Positions 1-5,441 of a DNA stretch of 5,441 bases are shown here, piece after piece. The stretch is from contig CAAEBW010000379.1 of assembly GCA_900754145.1 (NCBI GenBank), positions 1 through 5,441 of the forward strand, read 5' to 3'. The stretch comes from Clostridia bacterium. GTDB lineage: Bacteria; Bacillota; Clostridia; Oscillospirales; Acutalibacteraceae. The stretch's first letter is position 1. The number at the start of each line of letters is the position of its first letter. A program made the position numbers and the translations under genes. Below the pieces are notes generated by a model, which was given only the letters and a program-made list of their open reading frames with translations, ran no database searches and was not told where the DNA came from.

Positions 1-1155
1 AAGGATTTTTTCAATATCCTTTCCGCGGGCTAATTCAATAACAATTTTTGTAACAAGATACGCGCCGTCATCAAGGAAGTAGTTTTCACGGAGCGCCGCG
101 TGACCTGAGGTTTCAATGGCAAGCGGGCAGTCTATCCCCTTTTCGCAAAGCTCTAAAGCCTTATTAATTACATTTTTATAGCCCCTGCGGTAGCGGTAGT
201 GAACCCCGCCTAATGTGTTTTCAATATAATCCTTAAGCCCGTCACTCGTGACCGAGTCGGTGACGACGGTTATTCCCTTTTTGCCGTCCGCCGCCATATA
301 CGCCGAAAGGGCGATAAGGCGGTTGCGGTTGATTTCCTTTCCGTCCGAGCCTACACAGCCCGCGCGGTCAACGTCGGTGTCGAATATTATTCCGAGGTCG
401 GCTTTATTAGCCTTGACCGCGTTACATATGCTTTCCATCGCCTGCTCGTTTTCGGGATTGGGTATATGATTCGGGAACATACCGTCAGGCTCTAAAAACT
501 GACTGCCGCTTGTGTCCGCTCCGAGCTTCTCTAAGACGTCACTTGCGTAAAAGCCGCCCGCACCGTTGCCCGCGTCCACTATTATTTTATAACCGCTAAG
601 CGGCTTTTCTTCTTCGGTTTTGCCTACCGCCTCGCATATCATTTTGCGAAGGCGCGCGGCGTACTCGGTCATATAATCGTAAGTCTTAACCTCGCCCGCC
701 TTATCGCAGATAATCTCCTCACCGTTATCGGCAAGCTTTACTATTTCCTCAATATCCGAGGAATCAAGCCCGCCCGCGGGGGTAAAAAATTTAAGCCCGT
801 TACGGTCAAAGGGGTGATGGCTTGCGGTTATCTGAACGGCGGCATCGGTTTTAAGGTCAACAGTTGTCATAAACATAGCCGGTGTTGAGGCAAGCGAGCA
901 ATCAAGCACGGTAACGCCTGCGTTTATGATCGCCTCTTTAACCTTATCAGCAATCGTTACGCCCGTAATTCTCGAATCGTGACCGACTGCCACTGTCATT
1001 TCGGTCGGGTTTTTATCATATTTATTTATGTACCACACTAAAAAGGCGGCGGTGATATCATAAACCGCCTCGGCGGTCAGGTTTACCTCCCTGCCGCCTA
1101 AATCGCTTGCGACTCCTCTTATGTCGGTGCCGCTTTTTAAAACAGAATAGCTCAT
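1..1155 (-). CDS. Phosphoglucomutase/phosphomannomutase-family enzyme (alpha-D-phosphohexomutase), C-terminus outside window
   Basis: This enzyme moves phosphate between C1 and C6 of a hexose, through a phosphoserine intermediate, and would act in the cytoplasm to supply sugar phosphates for glycogen, wall or surface polysaccharide. I translated it by hand: 385 codons stay open from ATG 1155 to base 1, so the gene continues past the left edge. Visible signatures are the active-site loop TASHHP (residues 110-115, phosphoserine S112), the metal loop DTDVDR (259-264) and the sugar-recognition loop ETSGH (348-352) followed by LDDGAY. The C-terminal phosphate-binding domain is not in the window. 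TASHHP replaces the commoner TASHNP. ETSGH in place of GEMSGH resembles, from memory, a subgroup shared by Clostridia and chloroplasts. The start has a strong ribosome-binding site that overlaps the stop of the small gene upstream. Whether glucose or mannose is preferred cannot be told from these motifs. Confidence 0.92.
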   Translation of the reverse strand, partial: MSYSVLKSGTDIRGVASDLGGREVNLTAEAVYDITAAFLVWYINKYDKNPTEMTVAVGHDSRITGVTIADKVKEAIINAGVTVLDCSLASTPAMFMTTVDLKTDAAVQITASHHPFDRNGLKFFTPAGGLDSSDIEEIVKLADNGEEIICDKAGEVKTYDYMTEYAARLRKMICEAVGKTEEEKPLSGYKIIVDAGNGAGGFYASDVLEKLGADTSGSQFLEPDGMFPNHIPNPENEQAMESICNAVKANKADLGIIFDTDVDRAGCVGSDGKEINRNRLIALSAYMAADGKKGITVVTDSVTSDGLKDYIENTLGGVHYRYRRGYKNVINKALELCEKGIDCPLAIETSGHAALRENYFLDDGAYLVTKIVIELARGKDIEKIL

Positions 1156-1162
1156 AATTTTA

Positions 1163-1170
1163 TCTCCTTA
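1163..1170 (-). promoter_or_regulatory. Ribosome-binding site of the mutase, overlapping the upstream stop codon
   Basis: Read on the minus strand this is TAAGGAGA, seven bases before ATG 1155. The first three bases are the TAA stop of the 38-residue membrane-protein gene, so a ribosome finishing that gene stops on the start signal of the mutase. This fixes the mutase start and suggests translational coupling. Confidence 0.8.
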
Positions 1171-1284
1171 ACCAAAAAAATACCCTGCTGAAAAATAACC
1201 TATCACAATAAGCGCGATTGCAGAAGCCGTGTAAAGCATCGCGCGGAAAAAGGCGGTTTTACCGCTCATTTTTTTATCTTGCAT
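1168..1284 (-). CDS. Small predicted single-pass membrane protein, 38 residues, unknown function
   Basis: I do not recognise this gene. The 38-residue reading frame begins MQDKKMSGKTAFFRA, a basic polar head. It then runs through one hydrophobic stretch (about residues 15-37) with an alanine/isoleucine/leucine/valine core, ending in a glycine-aromatic tail GYFSAGYFFG. This fits one transmembrane helix with a cytoplasmic N-terminus. Support for a real gene is a good ribosome-binding site (GAGGTG on the minus strand, 1291-1296, six bases before the ATG), a position at the head of the mutase gene, and a stop codon built into the next ribosome-binding site. It could be a small membrane anchor or partner, or a leader peptide whose translation sets expression of the mutase. 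It is too short for confident homology, and Met6 is a less likely start because no ribosome-binding site precedes it. Confidence 0.62.
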   Translation of the reverse strand: MQDKKMSGKTAFFRAMLYTASAIALIVIGYFSAGYFFG

Positions 1285-1307
1285 ATTTGCCACCTCGGGA
1301 TTATTAT
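1279..1307 (+). promoter_or_regulatory. Candidate promoter for the mecA-family gene
   Basis: A TATTAT box (1302-1307, one mismatch to the sigma-A -10 consensus) lies 17 bases after a poor -35 match TTGCAT (1279-1284, three of six). Transcription would begin near 1314, giving a leader of about 34 bases before ATG 1348. If so, the upstream in-frame ATGs at 1279 and 1306 would not be on the transcript. The -35 match is weak, so this is only a candidate. Confidence 0.3.
1291..1296 (-). promoter_or_regulatory. Ribosome-binding site of the 38-residue membrane-protein gene
   Basis: The minus-strand sequence GAGGTG matches the end of 16S rRNA well and lies six bases before ATG 1284. It is the main argument that the small frame is translated and that it starts at this ATG. 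Confidence 0.6.
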
Positions 1308-1324
1308 GCCCAAAGGTCGGCAAA

Positions 1325-1333
1325 ATTATCACA
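1325..1333 (-). promoter_or_regulatory. Candidate extended -10 promoter for the small membrane-protein/mutase unit
   Basis: On the minus strand this reads TGTGATAAT, an extended -10 element with one mismatch in the hexamer. I see no good -35 box upstream. Transcription would start near 1318, leaving a leader of about 34 bases before ATG 1284. It faces the candidate mecA promoter, and the two start points would be only a few bases apart. This is weak evidence from pattern alone. Confidence 0.27.
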
Positions 1334-1335
1334 TC

Positions 1336-1340
1336 GGAGG
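1336..1340 (+). promoter_or_regulatory. Ribosome-binding site that sets the mecA-family start
   Basis: GGAGG lies seven bases before ATG 1348, an ideal arrangement. The two in-frame ATGs further upstream (1279 and 1306) have no comparable site, and the residues they would add do not resemble the MecA N-terminus. The start at 1348 is therefore preferred. Confidence 0.8.
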
Positions 1341-1347
1341 GAAGCCT

Positions 1348-1896
1348 ATGACGGTGTATAAAATCGGGCGGAAAAAGCTTAAAATCACCCTTACCGACAG
1401 CGAAGTAATCTCCTTTTTCGGGACATATGGAAGGCTTACCTCCGTAAGCGGCGAGGCAAGACTCACCGTGGGACTGCTTTTAAAGAAAAGCCTTTCGGAA
1501 TACGATACCGAGCTTGACGGCAACCTCTTGGTTGAGATAAGGGCAAGGGAAAACGCGGGGTGCGTTATCACCGTTTCGCCCGCTGATTCTTCACGCCGCG
1601 TCAGTAAAAGTCCGCCCGTTATGTTTGAGTTTGCCGATTCCGGCGCTTTGGTAAGCGGGGCGATCCGTCTTTACAAAAGCCGCGGACGCATTGAAAGCAG
1701 TCTTTACAAAATGCCCTGCACCTACCGCCTTATCGTCACCCCGCGGGGGGAGAGCGACTTTTTCTTTATGAACGAGTTTTGTTCACGTCAGAGCGACTCC
1801 GAAATCGAAGCGGAGTACACATCCGAGTACGGAAGGCTGATTTCCGAAAAAAACGCGGTAGAAAAAATCGGCAGAGCCTTTTTAAGTCTTATCTGA
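1348..1896 (+). CDS. mecA: MecA-family adaptor protein for the ClpC protease
   Basis: MecA adaptors bind target proteins through an N-terminal domain and ClpC through a C-terminal domain, activating the ClpCP protease in the cytoplasm. In Bacillus subtilis the classic target is the competence regulator ComK. The 182-residue product fits this plan. Residues 1-78 resemble the MecA substrate-binding fold: [11 protein letters not shown] near the start, then [19 protein letters not shown] at 60-78, matching the family's pattern of a hydrophobic strand, a turn and a second strand. A polar linker follows (79-90). Residues 91-182 resemble the C-terminal domain, ending in [20 protein letters not shown], like the family's closing 'EYG...AV' segment. 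It is shorter than the B. subtilis protein (218 residues, from memory), mostly because the acidic linker is reduced to a short serine/arginine-rich one. It is the only plus-strand gene, and its stop overlaps that of mreB. The match is by pattern, without an alignment. Confidence 0.82.
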   Translation: MTVYKIGRKKLKITLTDSEVISFFGTYGRLTSVSGEARLTVGLLLKKSLSEYDTELDGNLLVEIRARENAGCVITVSPADSSRRVSKSPPVMFEFADSGALVSGAIRLYKSRGRIESSLYKMPCTYRLIVTPRGESDFFFMNEFCSRQSDSEIEAEYTSEYGRLISEKNAVEKIGRAFLSLI

Positions 1897-2908
1897 ACCG
1901 CTTTCCGCGGCGGAAAACGTAATTTTCAAAGCCGCTGTCGGCTTCAAGGCGCTTTGCCGTGCCTAAAACCACGCAATCAAGCGGATTTGCGGCAACCGAA
2001 ACCGGCATACCCGTCTCCTCGGCGATAAGCTCGGCAAAGCCGCGCAAAAGCGCGCCGCCGCCCGTAAGGGTAATACCGCGGTCGATTATATCCGCCGCAA
2101 GCTCGGGCGGAGTTTTTTCAAGGGTCAGCCTTATTGTGTCAATTATCTGGGAAATCGGGTCGGTCATGGCGGTGCGCACCTCTTCGGAGGTGATAATTAC
2201 GTTTTTCGGCAGACCGTCAACCTGATTCCGTCCTTTAATTTCAATCGAGGTTTCGTTTTCGTAGGGCTTTGCAGAGCCTATTTCTATCTTAATCTGCTCC
2301 GCCGTGCGCTCGCCTATAAGCAGGTTGTGCTTTTTGCGGACATAGTTAATAATCGCCTCGTCAAGGTCGTCGCCCGCAATACGGACAGACTGCGCGGTGA
2401 CAATATCGCCTAATGAAATCACCGCAACCTCGCTTGTGCCGCCGCCGACATCGACTACCATACTGCCCGCCGCGTCCCACACGGGAAGTCCCGCGCCGAC
2501 CGCCGCCGCCATAGGCTCTTCCACCAAATCAACCTCGGTAGCGCCCGCCTGCTTTGCCGCGTCGTAAACCGCGCGGCTTTCAACCTCGGTAACCCCCGCG
2601 GGAATACATACAACCATTCTAACTCTGGAGAAAACAGAGCCCTTAAGCGCCTGTCTTATAAACCTTTTAAGCATTGCCGCGGTGACATCGAAATCGGCTA
2701 TAACCCCGTCCTTAAGCGGTCTTACCGCAACTATCGAGCCGGGGGTTCTGCCTATCATCTCCTTAGCCTCGGTGCCTACGGCGCGTACCGCGTCGTTTCT
2801 TATATCGTACGCCACAACCGACGGCTCGCGCATTATTATTCCCTTGCCCTTAACGCAGACAAGTGTATTCGCAGTACCTAAATCCACGCCTATATCTCTC
2901 GTAAACAT
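1889..2908 (-). CDS. mreB: Rod-shape-determining actin homologue MreB
   Basis: MreB forms membrane-bound ATP-dependent filaments under the cytoplasmic membrane that guide the elongation machinery for peptidoglycan. The 339-residue length is normal. The actin-fold motifs are all present: phosphate-1 loop [11 protein letters not shown] (5-15), the catalytic region [15 protein letters not shown] (129-143), phosphate-2 loop [11 protein letters not shown] (151-161) and adenosine loop [10 protein letters not shown] (281-290). The hydrophobic V92-F93 lies where family members insert into the membrane. The middle ([33 protein letters not shown]) reads like MreB rather than Mbl, although the opening MFTRDIG is also Mbl-like. 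The tail is basic (FRRGKRFR). A GGGAG ribosome-binding site (2916-2920) supports the start. The usual partners mreC and mreD are not in the window; the gene follows a lipid kinase at 55 bases and is the last of the minus-strand string. A paralogue role (Mbl or MreBH) is not excluded. Confidence 0.96.
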   Translation of the reverse strand: MFTRDIGVDLGTANTLVCVKGKGIIMREPSVVAYDIRNDAVRAVGTEAKEMIGRTPGSIVAVRPLKDGVIADFDVTAAMLKRFIRQALKGSVFSRVRMVVCIPAGVTEVESRAVYDAAKQAGATEVDLVEEPMAAAVGAGLPVWDAAGSMVVDVGGGTSEVAVISLGDIVTAQSVRIAGDDLDEAIINYVRKKHNLLIGERTAEQIKIEIGSAKPYENETSIEIKGRNQVDGLPKNVIITSEEVRTAMTDPISQIIDTIRLTLEKTPPELAADIIDRGITLTGGGALLRGFAELIAEETGMPVSVAANPLDCVVLGTAKRLEADSGFENYVFRRGKRFR

Positions 2909-2963
2909 ATAAAAACTCCCTTTTTAAAATCCGATTACTTTATTATTCCCTGTAAATGCGCTT

Positions 2964-3857
2964 TTATTGCGGAACCATAAGCTCTATTGCATTGTGCATA
3001 TTTGAAATGATAATTTCATTTTCGCCCTCGGCGTATTCGCCGTCAAGGGTCCAGGAAAGCCCTTCGCCGCCCGTGACCGTGACCGATTCGGCGGTAAAGA
3101 ACTCGATTCCCTCCCTGTCGAAATCACGCTTTAAAATGCCGTCAATTATGGGCTGAAGCTTTAAAATATTATCGGGGTTTCTTATAAGTAGTACTTCAAA
3201 CCGCCCGTCGTTAAGCTTTACAACCGATTCGTCAAACTTGACTATTCCCCCGACCGACATTGAGTTTGATACCGCCCCGAAAAGGAAATCGCCCTCGGTC
3301 TCGCGCTCGGCGGTCTTGAACTTCAAATGAACGGGCTTTATATTGCCGAGACTCTTAATTCCCTCAAAAAAGTATGCCGCCTGACCGAGTACGTTTTTAA
3401 CATCCTGCGGTGCGGAATAGGAGGCATCGGTAAACGCGCCGAAGGAGGCGGTATAGGAAAAATACCTGTCCCCGAACCTGCCTATATCAAGCTGAATTTT
3501 TTTGCCCGTGTTAATATCAGCGGCGGCTTTCGGTATGCTCCTTGCAATACCGAGCCCCGACGACCACTCGTTAAGGGTGCCCGACGGTATATAACCGAGG
3601 GTGATATGAAGTCCCGCTTTCATAAGTCCCGTTATGACCTCGTTTAATGTGCCGTCCCCGCCGCAGACGACTATTCTTTCATACTCGTTTTCTTTCAAGG
3701 CGGCAACGTAATCGGTCGCGTCGCCCCGCGCCTTTGTCGGGTAGACCGTGACGGCGTAACCGTCGGCGGAGAGAATCTCAACCACCCTTAAAAGCTCTGT
3801 ACGCATTTTTGCCCTGCCCGAACAGGGATTTACAATAAGCAAAAGTTTTTTGTCCAT
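2964..3857 (-). CDS. Diacylglycerol kinase-family lipid kinase (YegS/DgkB type)
   Basis: Soluble lipid kinases of this family phosphorylate diacylglycerol or a similar lipid at the membrane surface with ATP; in Firmicutes DgkB recycles diacylglycerol left from lipoteichoic acid synthesis. The 297 residues show the N-terminal nucleotide-binding domain with VNPCSGR (9-15), GGDGTLNEV (66-74) and PSGTLNEWS (91-99). A beta-rich C-terminal domain follows, with LNDGRFEVLLI (215-225) and the DGE of LDGEYAEG (D272, where the family's catalytic aspartate sits). All key elements are present, so it should be active. The third motif is odd: the family usually has GTxNDFA, here GTLNEWS, with aspartate to glutamate and phenylalanine to tryptophan. 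No signal peptide or membrane segment is seen. It follows tsaD by 14 bases and precedes mreB by 55, so it is probably co-transcribed with both. The lipid substrate cannot be read from the sequence, so no symbol is given. Confidence 0.92.
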   Translation of the reverse strand: MDKKLLLIVNPCSGRAKMRTELLRVVEILSADGYAVTVYPTKARGDATDYVAALKENEYERIVVCGGDGTLNEVITGLMKAGLHITLGYIPSGTLNEWSSGLGIARSIPKAAADINTGKKIQLDIGRFGDRYFSYTASFGAFTDASYSAPQDVKNVLGQAAYFFEGIKSLGNIKPVHLKFKTAERETEGDFLFGAVSNSMSVGGIVKFDESVVKLNDGRFEVLLIRNPDNILKLQPIIDGILKRDFDREGIEFFTAESVTVTGGEGLSWTLDGEYAEGENEIIISNMHNAIELMVPQ

Positions 3858-3865
3858 AGCTTCTG

Positions 3866-3873
3866 TCCTCTTT
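3866..3873 (-). promoter_or_regulatory. Ribosome-binding site of the lipid kinase, overlapping the tsaD stop codon
   Basis: The minus-strand AAAGAGGA begins inside the TAA stop of tsaD (3872-3874) and ends eight bases before ATG 3857. The arrangement fixes the kinase start and suggests that translation of tsaD and the kinase is coupled. Confidence 0.7.
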
Positions 3874-4879
3874 ATCTGTAATCAATCGGCATTGTAGCCG
3901 CCGCGTTGAGTGATGAATCTCCTATATTACCGTCCTTATATTCGTAAAATGCCTGAACGCCGACCATTGCCGCATTGTCGCCGCAGTACTTAAGCTCGGG
4001 GAAATAAAGGGTTATGCCCCTGTCTTTACACTCCTTAGTCATACGTGCGCGAAGCTCGCTGTTTGCCGAAACACCGCCCGCGACCGCAAGGGTTTTATAG
4101 CCGTATTTTTGTGCCGCCGCAAGGGTTTTATCTATCAGCATATCGCAGACCCTCTGCCTGACGGTTGCGCATATAACCGGCACATCTATCTCCTCGCCCT
4201 TTTGGGCGGAGTTATTAACAAGGTTCATAACCGCCGTTTTAAGCCCCGAAAAGCTGAAATCAAACTCGCCCGAGCTTACCTTCGGGAAGGGAAGCGGATA
4301 TTTTTTTAGGTCTGCGGCTGTCGCTATTTTATCAAGGGTCACTCCGCCGGGGTAAGCAAGGCCCAAAGCACGCGCCGTTTTGTCAAAGCACTCGCCCGCC
4401 GCGTCGTCCCTTGTGCCGCCTAAAATTTTAAATTTTGTGTAATCGGTAACCTCGGCTATAACCGTGTTTCCGCCAGATACCAAAAGGCATAGAAAGGGGG
4501 GCTTTAATTCGGGGTTGGTGATGTAATTTGCCGCTATGTGGGAGCGCAGATGGTGAACGGGGATAAGCGGCTTGCCCGTTGCCATAGACAGCCCCTTTGC
4601 AAAATTTACCCCCACAAGCAAAGCCCCGATAAGCCCGGGTGCAAAGGTGACCGCTACCGCGTCAATATCCGAATAGGTAATACCCGCTACCTTAAGCGCG
4701 TCCGAGCAGACGGCGGAAATCGCCTCGGTATGCCGACGGGATGCTATTTCGGGAACGACCCCGCCGTATATTCTATGCTCTGCAATTTGGGTTGAAACAA
4801 TGCTTGATAGCACCTGCCGCTCATCGGTTACCGCCGCGGCGGTCTCGTCACAGGAGCTTTCAATCGCCAGAATCTTCAT
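3872..4879 (-). CDS. tsaD: tRNA N6-adenosine threonylcarbamoyltransferase TsaD
   Basis: TsaD (formerly Gcp/YgjD) transfers the threonylcarbamoyl group from threonylcarbamoyl-AMP to adenosine 37 of tRNAs that read ANN codons, giving t6A. It works in the cytoplasm with TsaB and TsaE. The 335 residues match the family length and carry its signatures: LAIESSCDETAAAV (4-17), GGVVPEIASRRH (39-50), the metal-binding HHLRSH (H110 and H114), VSGGNT (134-139), GGTRDDAAGECFDK (154-167), FSFSGLKTAV (208-217), AGGVSANSELR (268-278) and the metal ligand D301 in CGDNAAM. The start has AAAGAGG (4887-4893) seven bases upstream, inside the end of the rimI domain, and the two frames overlap by 20 bases. TsaB and TsaE are not in the window, and the usual tsaB-rimI-tsaD order is not seen, because a phosphatase domain stands where tsaB would be expected. 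Confidence 0.98.
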   Translation of the reverse strand: MKILAIESSCDETAAAVTDERQVLSSIVSTQIAEHRIYGGVVPEIASRRHTEAISAVCSDALKVAGITYSDIDAVAVTFAPGLIGALLVGVNFAKGLSMATGKPLIPVHHLRSHIAANYITNPELKPPFLCLLVSGGNTVIAEVTDYTKFKILGGTRDDAAGECFDKTARALGLAYPGGVTLDKIATAADLKKYPLPFPKVSSGEFDFSFSGLKTAVMNLVNNSAQKGEEIDVPVICATVRQRVCDMLIDKTLAAAQKYGYKTLAVAGGVSANSELRARMTKECKDRGITLYFPELKYCGDNAAMVGVQAFYEYKDGNIGDSSLNAAATMPIDYR

Positions 4880-5441
4880 AGGAAAACCTCTTTGTCATAA
4901 TAAGCGCGTCCTCGCGCGGAAGTCTGTAAAAATCTTTTCTTCTGCCCTCTTCTTTAAAGCCCGCTTTTTCGTAAAGGGAAACCGCCGCGGTATTAGAGGG
5001 GCGCACCTCGAGCGATACAAAGCTTAACCGTTTTTCCTCAGCAAATGCGAAAACCTTATTTAGTAAAGCCGAAGCTACTCCTTTTCGCCTGTACTGCGGG
5101 AAAACCGCAATATTTGTAATATAACCCTCATCAATAACCGCCTTAACGCCTATGTAACCGGTAAGACTGCCCGCTTCTTCGGCAACAAAAAACCTTGTGC
5201 CTAAACGGTAGGCTTCGAGTATGCCCTCCTCGCTCCAGGGCTCCGAAAAACACAGGTTTTCAAGTCTTGCGATTTCTTTTATGTGTCTCGGTTCAAGCGG
5301 TAGTATACGCATATTCCCGAAAAAGCCGTCTTCAATCAGTTTATCAACCGCCGTGAAAATCTCGTCCCGACAGCGGCGGTAAACCGAAATATCACCCCCG
5401 AACGGGTCGGAAATACCGTTTCCTAAAACAAATAGTTTTTC
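4860..5441 (-). CDS. rimI: Probable fusion: low-molecular-weight protein phosphatase C-terminus joined to RimI N-acetyltransferase (N-terminus outside window)
   Basis: RimI acetylates the N-terminal alanine of ribosomal protein S18. The 150 residues counted from ATG 5312 form a complete GNAT domain: ITNIAVFPQYRRKGVASALL (65-84, acetyl-CoA loop RRKGVA at 75-80), LEVRPSNTAAVSLYEKAGF (101-119, with E102 and Y114 at the family's catalytic positions) and a closing YRLPREDALIMTKRF. The same frame stays open upstream for 43 more codons to the window edge and there encodes the end of a YwlE-like phosphatase. Between the two parts there is no stop codon. Just before ATG 5312 there is no usable ribosome-binding site, only GGGAA almost touching the start, and no other ATG, GTG or TTG occurs in the extension. 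I therefore read it as one two-domain protein. The alternative is a separate rimI starting at 5312, with the phosphatase stop lost by mutation or sequencing error. The end overlaps tsaD by 20 bases, the usual partner in bacteria. Confidence 0.85.
   Translation of the reverse strand, partial: EKLFVLGNGISDPFGGDISVYRRCRDEIFTAVDKLIEDGFFGNMRILPLEPRHIKEIARLENLCFSEPWSEEGILEAYRLGTRFFVAEEAGSLTGYIGVKAVIDEGYITNIAVFPQYRRKGVASALLNKVFAFAEEKRLSFVSLEVRPSNTAAVSLYEKAGFKEEGRRKDFYRLPREDALIMTKRFSYEDSGD
5313..5441 (-). other. C-terminal end of a YwlE-like low-molecular-weight phosphatase domain
   Basis: The 43 residues in frame with RimI include GISDPFGGDISVYRRCRDEI followed by FTAVDKLIEDGFFG. This matches the closing part of low-molecular-weight protein phosphatases, where the aspartate of DPFGG (codon 5406-5408) is the general acid and a final helix follows. 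B. subtilis YwlE has DPFGGSIDIYKQTRDEL at the same place, recalled from memory. The catalytic cysteine loop lies beyond the right edge, so tyrosine versus arginine phosphatase activity cannot be decided. The other two minus-strand frames meet stop codons here, so this is the only frame that can be coding. Confidence 0.8.

Noticed and set aside
248..469. Plus-strand open frame of 73 residues
   Set aside because: It lies antisense inside the mutase gene, whose family motifs (DTDVDR and others) are read on the minus strand here.
1303..1308. CATAAT on the minus strand as the -10 box of the small membrane-protein gene
   Set aside because: Transcription would begin near 1296, inside the ribosome-binding site, and no -35 box lies at the right distance.
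1279..1347. Longer form of the mecA-family protein starting at ATG 1279 or 1306
   Set aside because: Neither ATG has a ribosome-binding site, the added residues are not MecA-like, and GGAGG sits perfectly before ATG 1348.
1902..1916. Hairpin TTTCCG-CGG-CGGAAA just after the mecA stop, as a terminator
   Set aside because: The stem is six pairs but no T run follows directly, only a loose ATTTTC several bases later, and the bases encode the basic tail of MreB.
2909..2963. Separate promoter for mreB in the 55-base gap
   Set aside because: TTTACA resembles a -35 box but no acceptable -10 box occurs at 16-18 bases from it, so read-through from the lipid kinase is simpler.
3327..3647. Plus-strand open frame of 106 residues
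   Set aside because: It is antisense to the lipid kinase, has no ribosome-binding site and does not resemble any family I know.
1..5441. Defence system, mobile element, CRISPR array or riboswitch
   Set aside because: Both strands are almost fully covered by housekeeping genes with gaps of 63 bases or less; no repeats, integrase, transposase or structured leader was seen.

Overview
The window looks like a chromosomal housekeeping stretch of a Firmicutes bacterium, most likely an anaerobic Clostridia/Oscillospiraceae-type organism. The basis is the content: a MecA-family ClpC adaptor (a Firmicutes family), an MreB that reads like the Bacillus/Clostridium form, a TsaD/RimI pair, a YegS/DgkB-type lipid kinase, strong Shine-Dalgarno sites and short gene gaps. 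No rRNA, tRNA, CRISPR array, insertion sequence, phage gene or attachment site was seen. The taxon is inferred from protein resemblance only.

The right part (1889-5441) is one minus-strand gene string that enters at the right edge. It starts with the C-terminal end of a low-molecular-weight protein phosphatase (YwlE-like) that runs in frame, with no stop codon, into a RimI acetyltransferase. Then come tsaD (20-base overlap), a diacylglycerol-kinase-family lipid kinase (14-base gap) and mreB (55-base gap). No convincing terminator separates them, so they are probably one operon joining tRNA and ribosome modification, membrane lipid phosphorylation and cell-wall scaffolding.

The left part (1-1284) is a second minus-strand unit. 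A 38-residue predicted single-pass membrane protein (1168-1284) is followed by a phosphoglucomutase/phosphomannomutase-family enzyme that leaves the window at base 1 with about 385 residues visible. The stop codon of the small gene is part of the ribosome-binding site of the mutase, which suggests coupled translation.

Between the two units lies the only plus-strand gene, a mecA-family ClpC adaptor (1348-1896). It diverges from the small membrane-protein gene across 63 bases, where two weak promoter-like elements face each other. Its stop codon converges on mreB with an 8-base tail-to-tail overlap.

No clearly new biological system is present. The points most worth checking are the in-frame phosphatase-RimI fusion and the small membrane protein coupled to the mutase.
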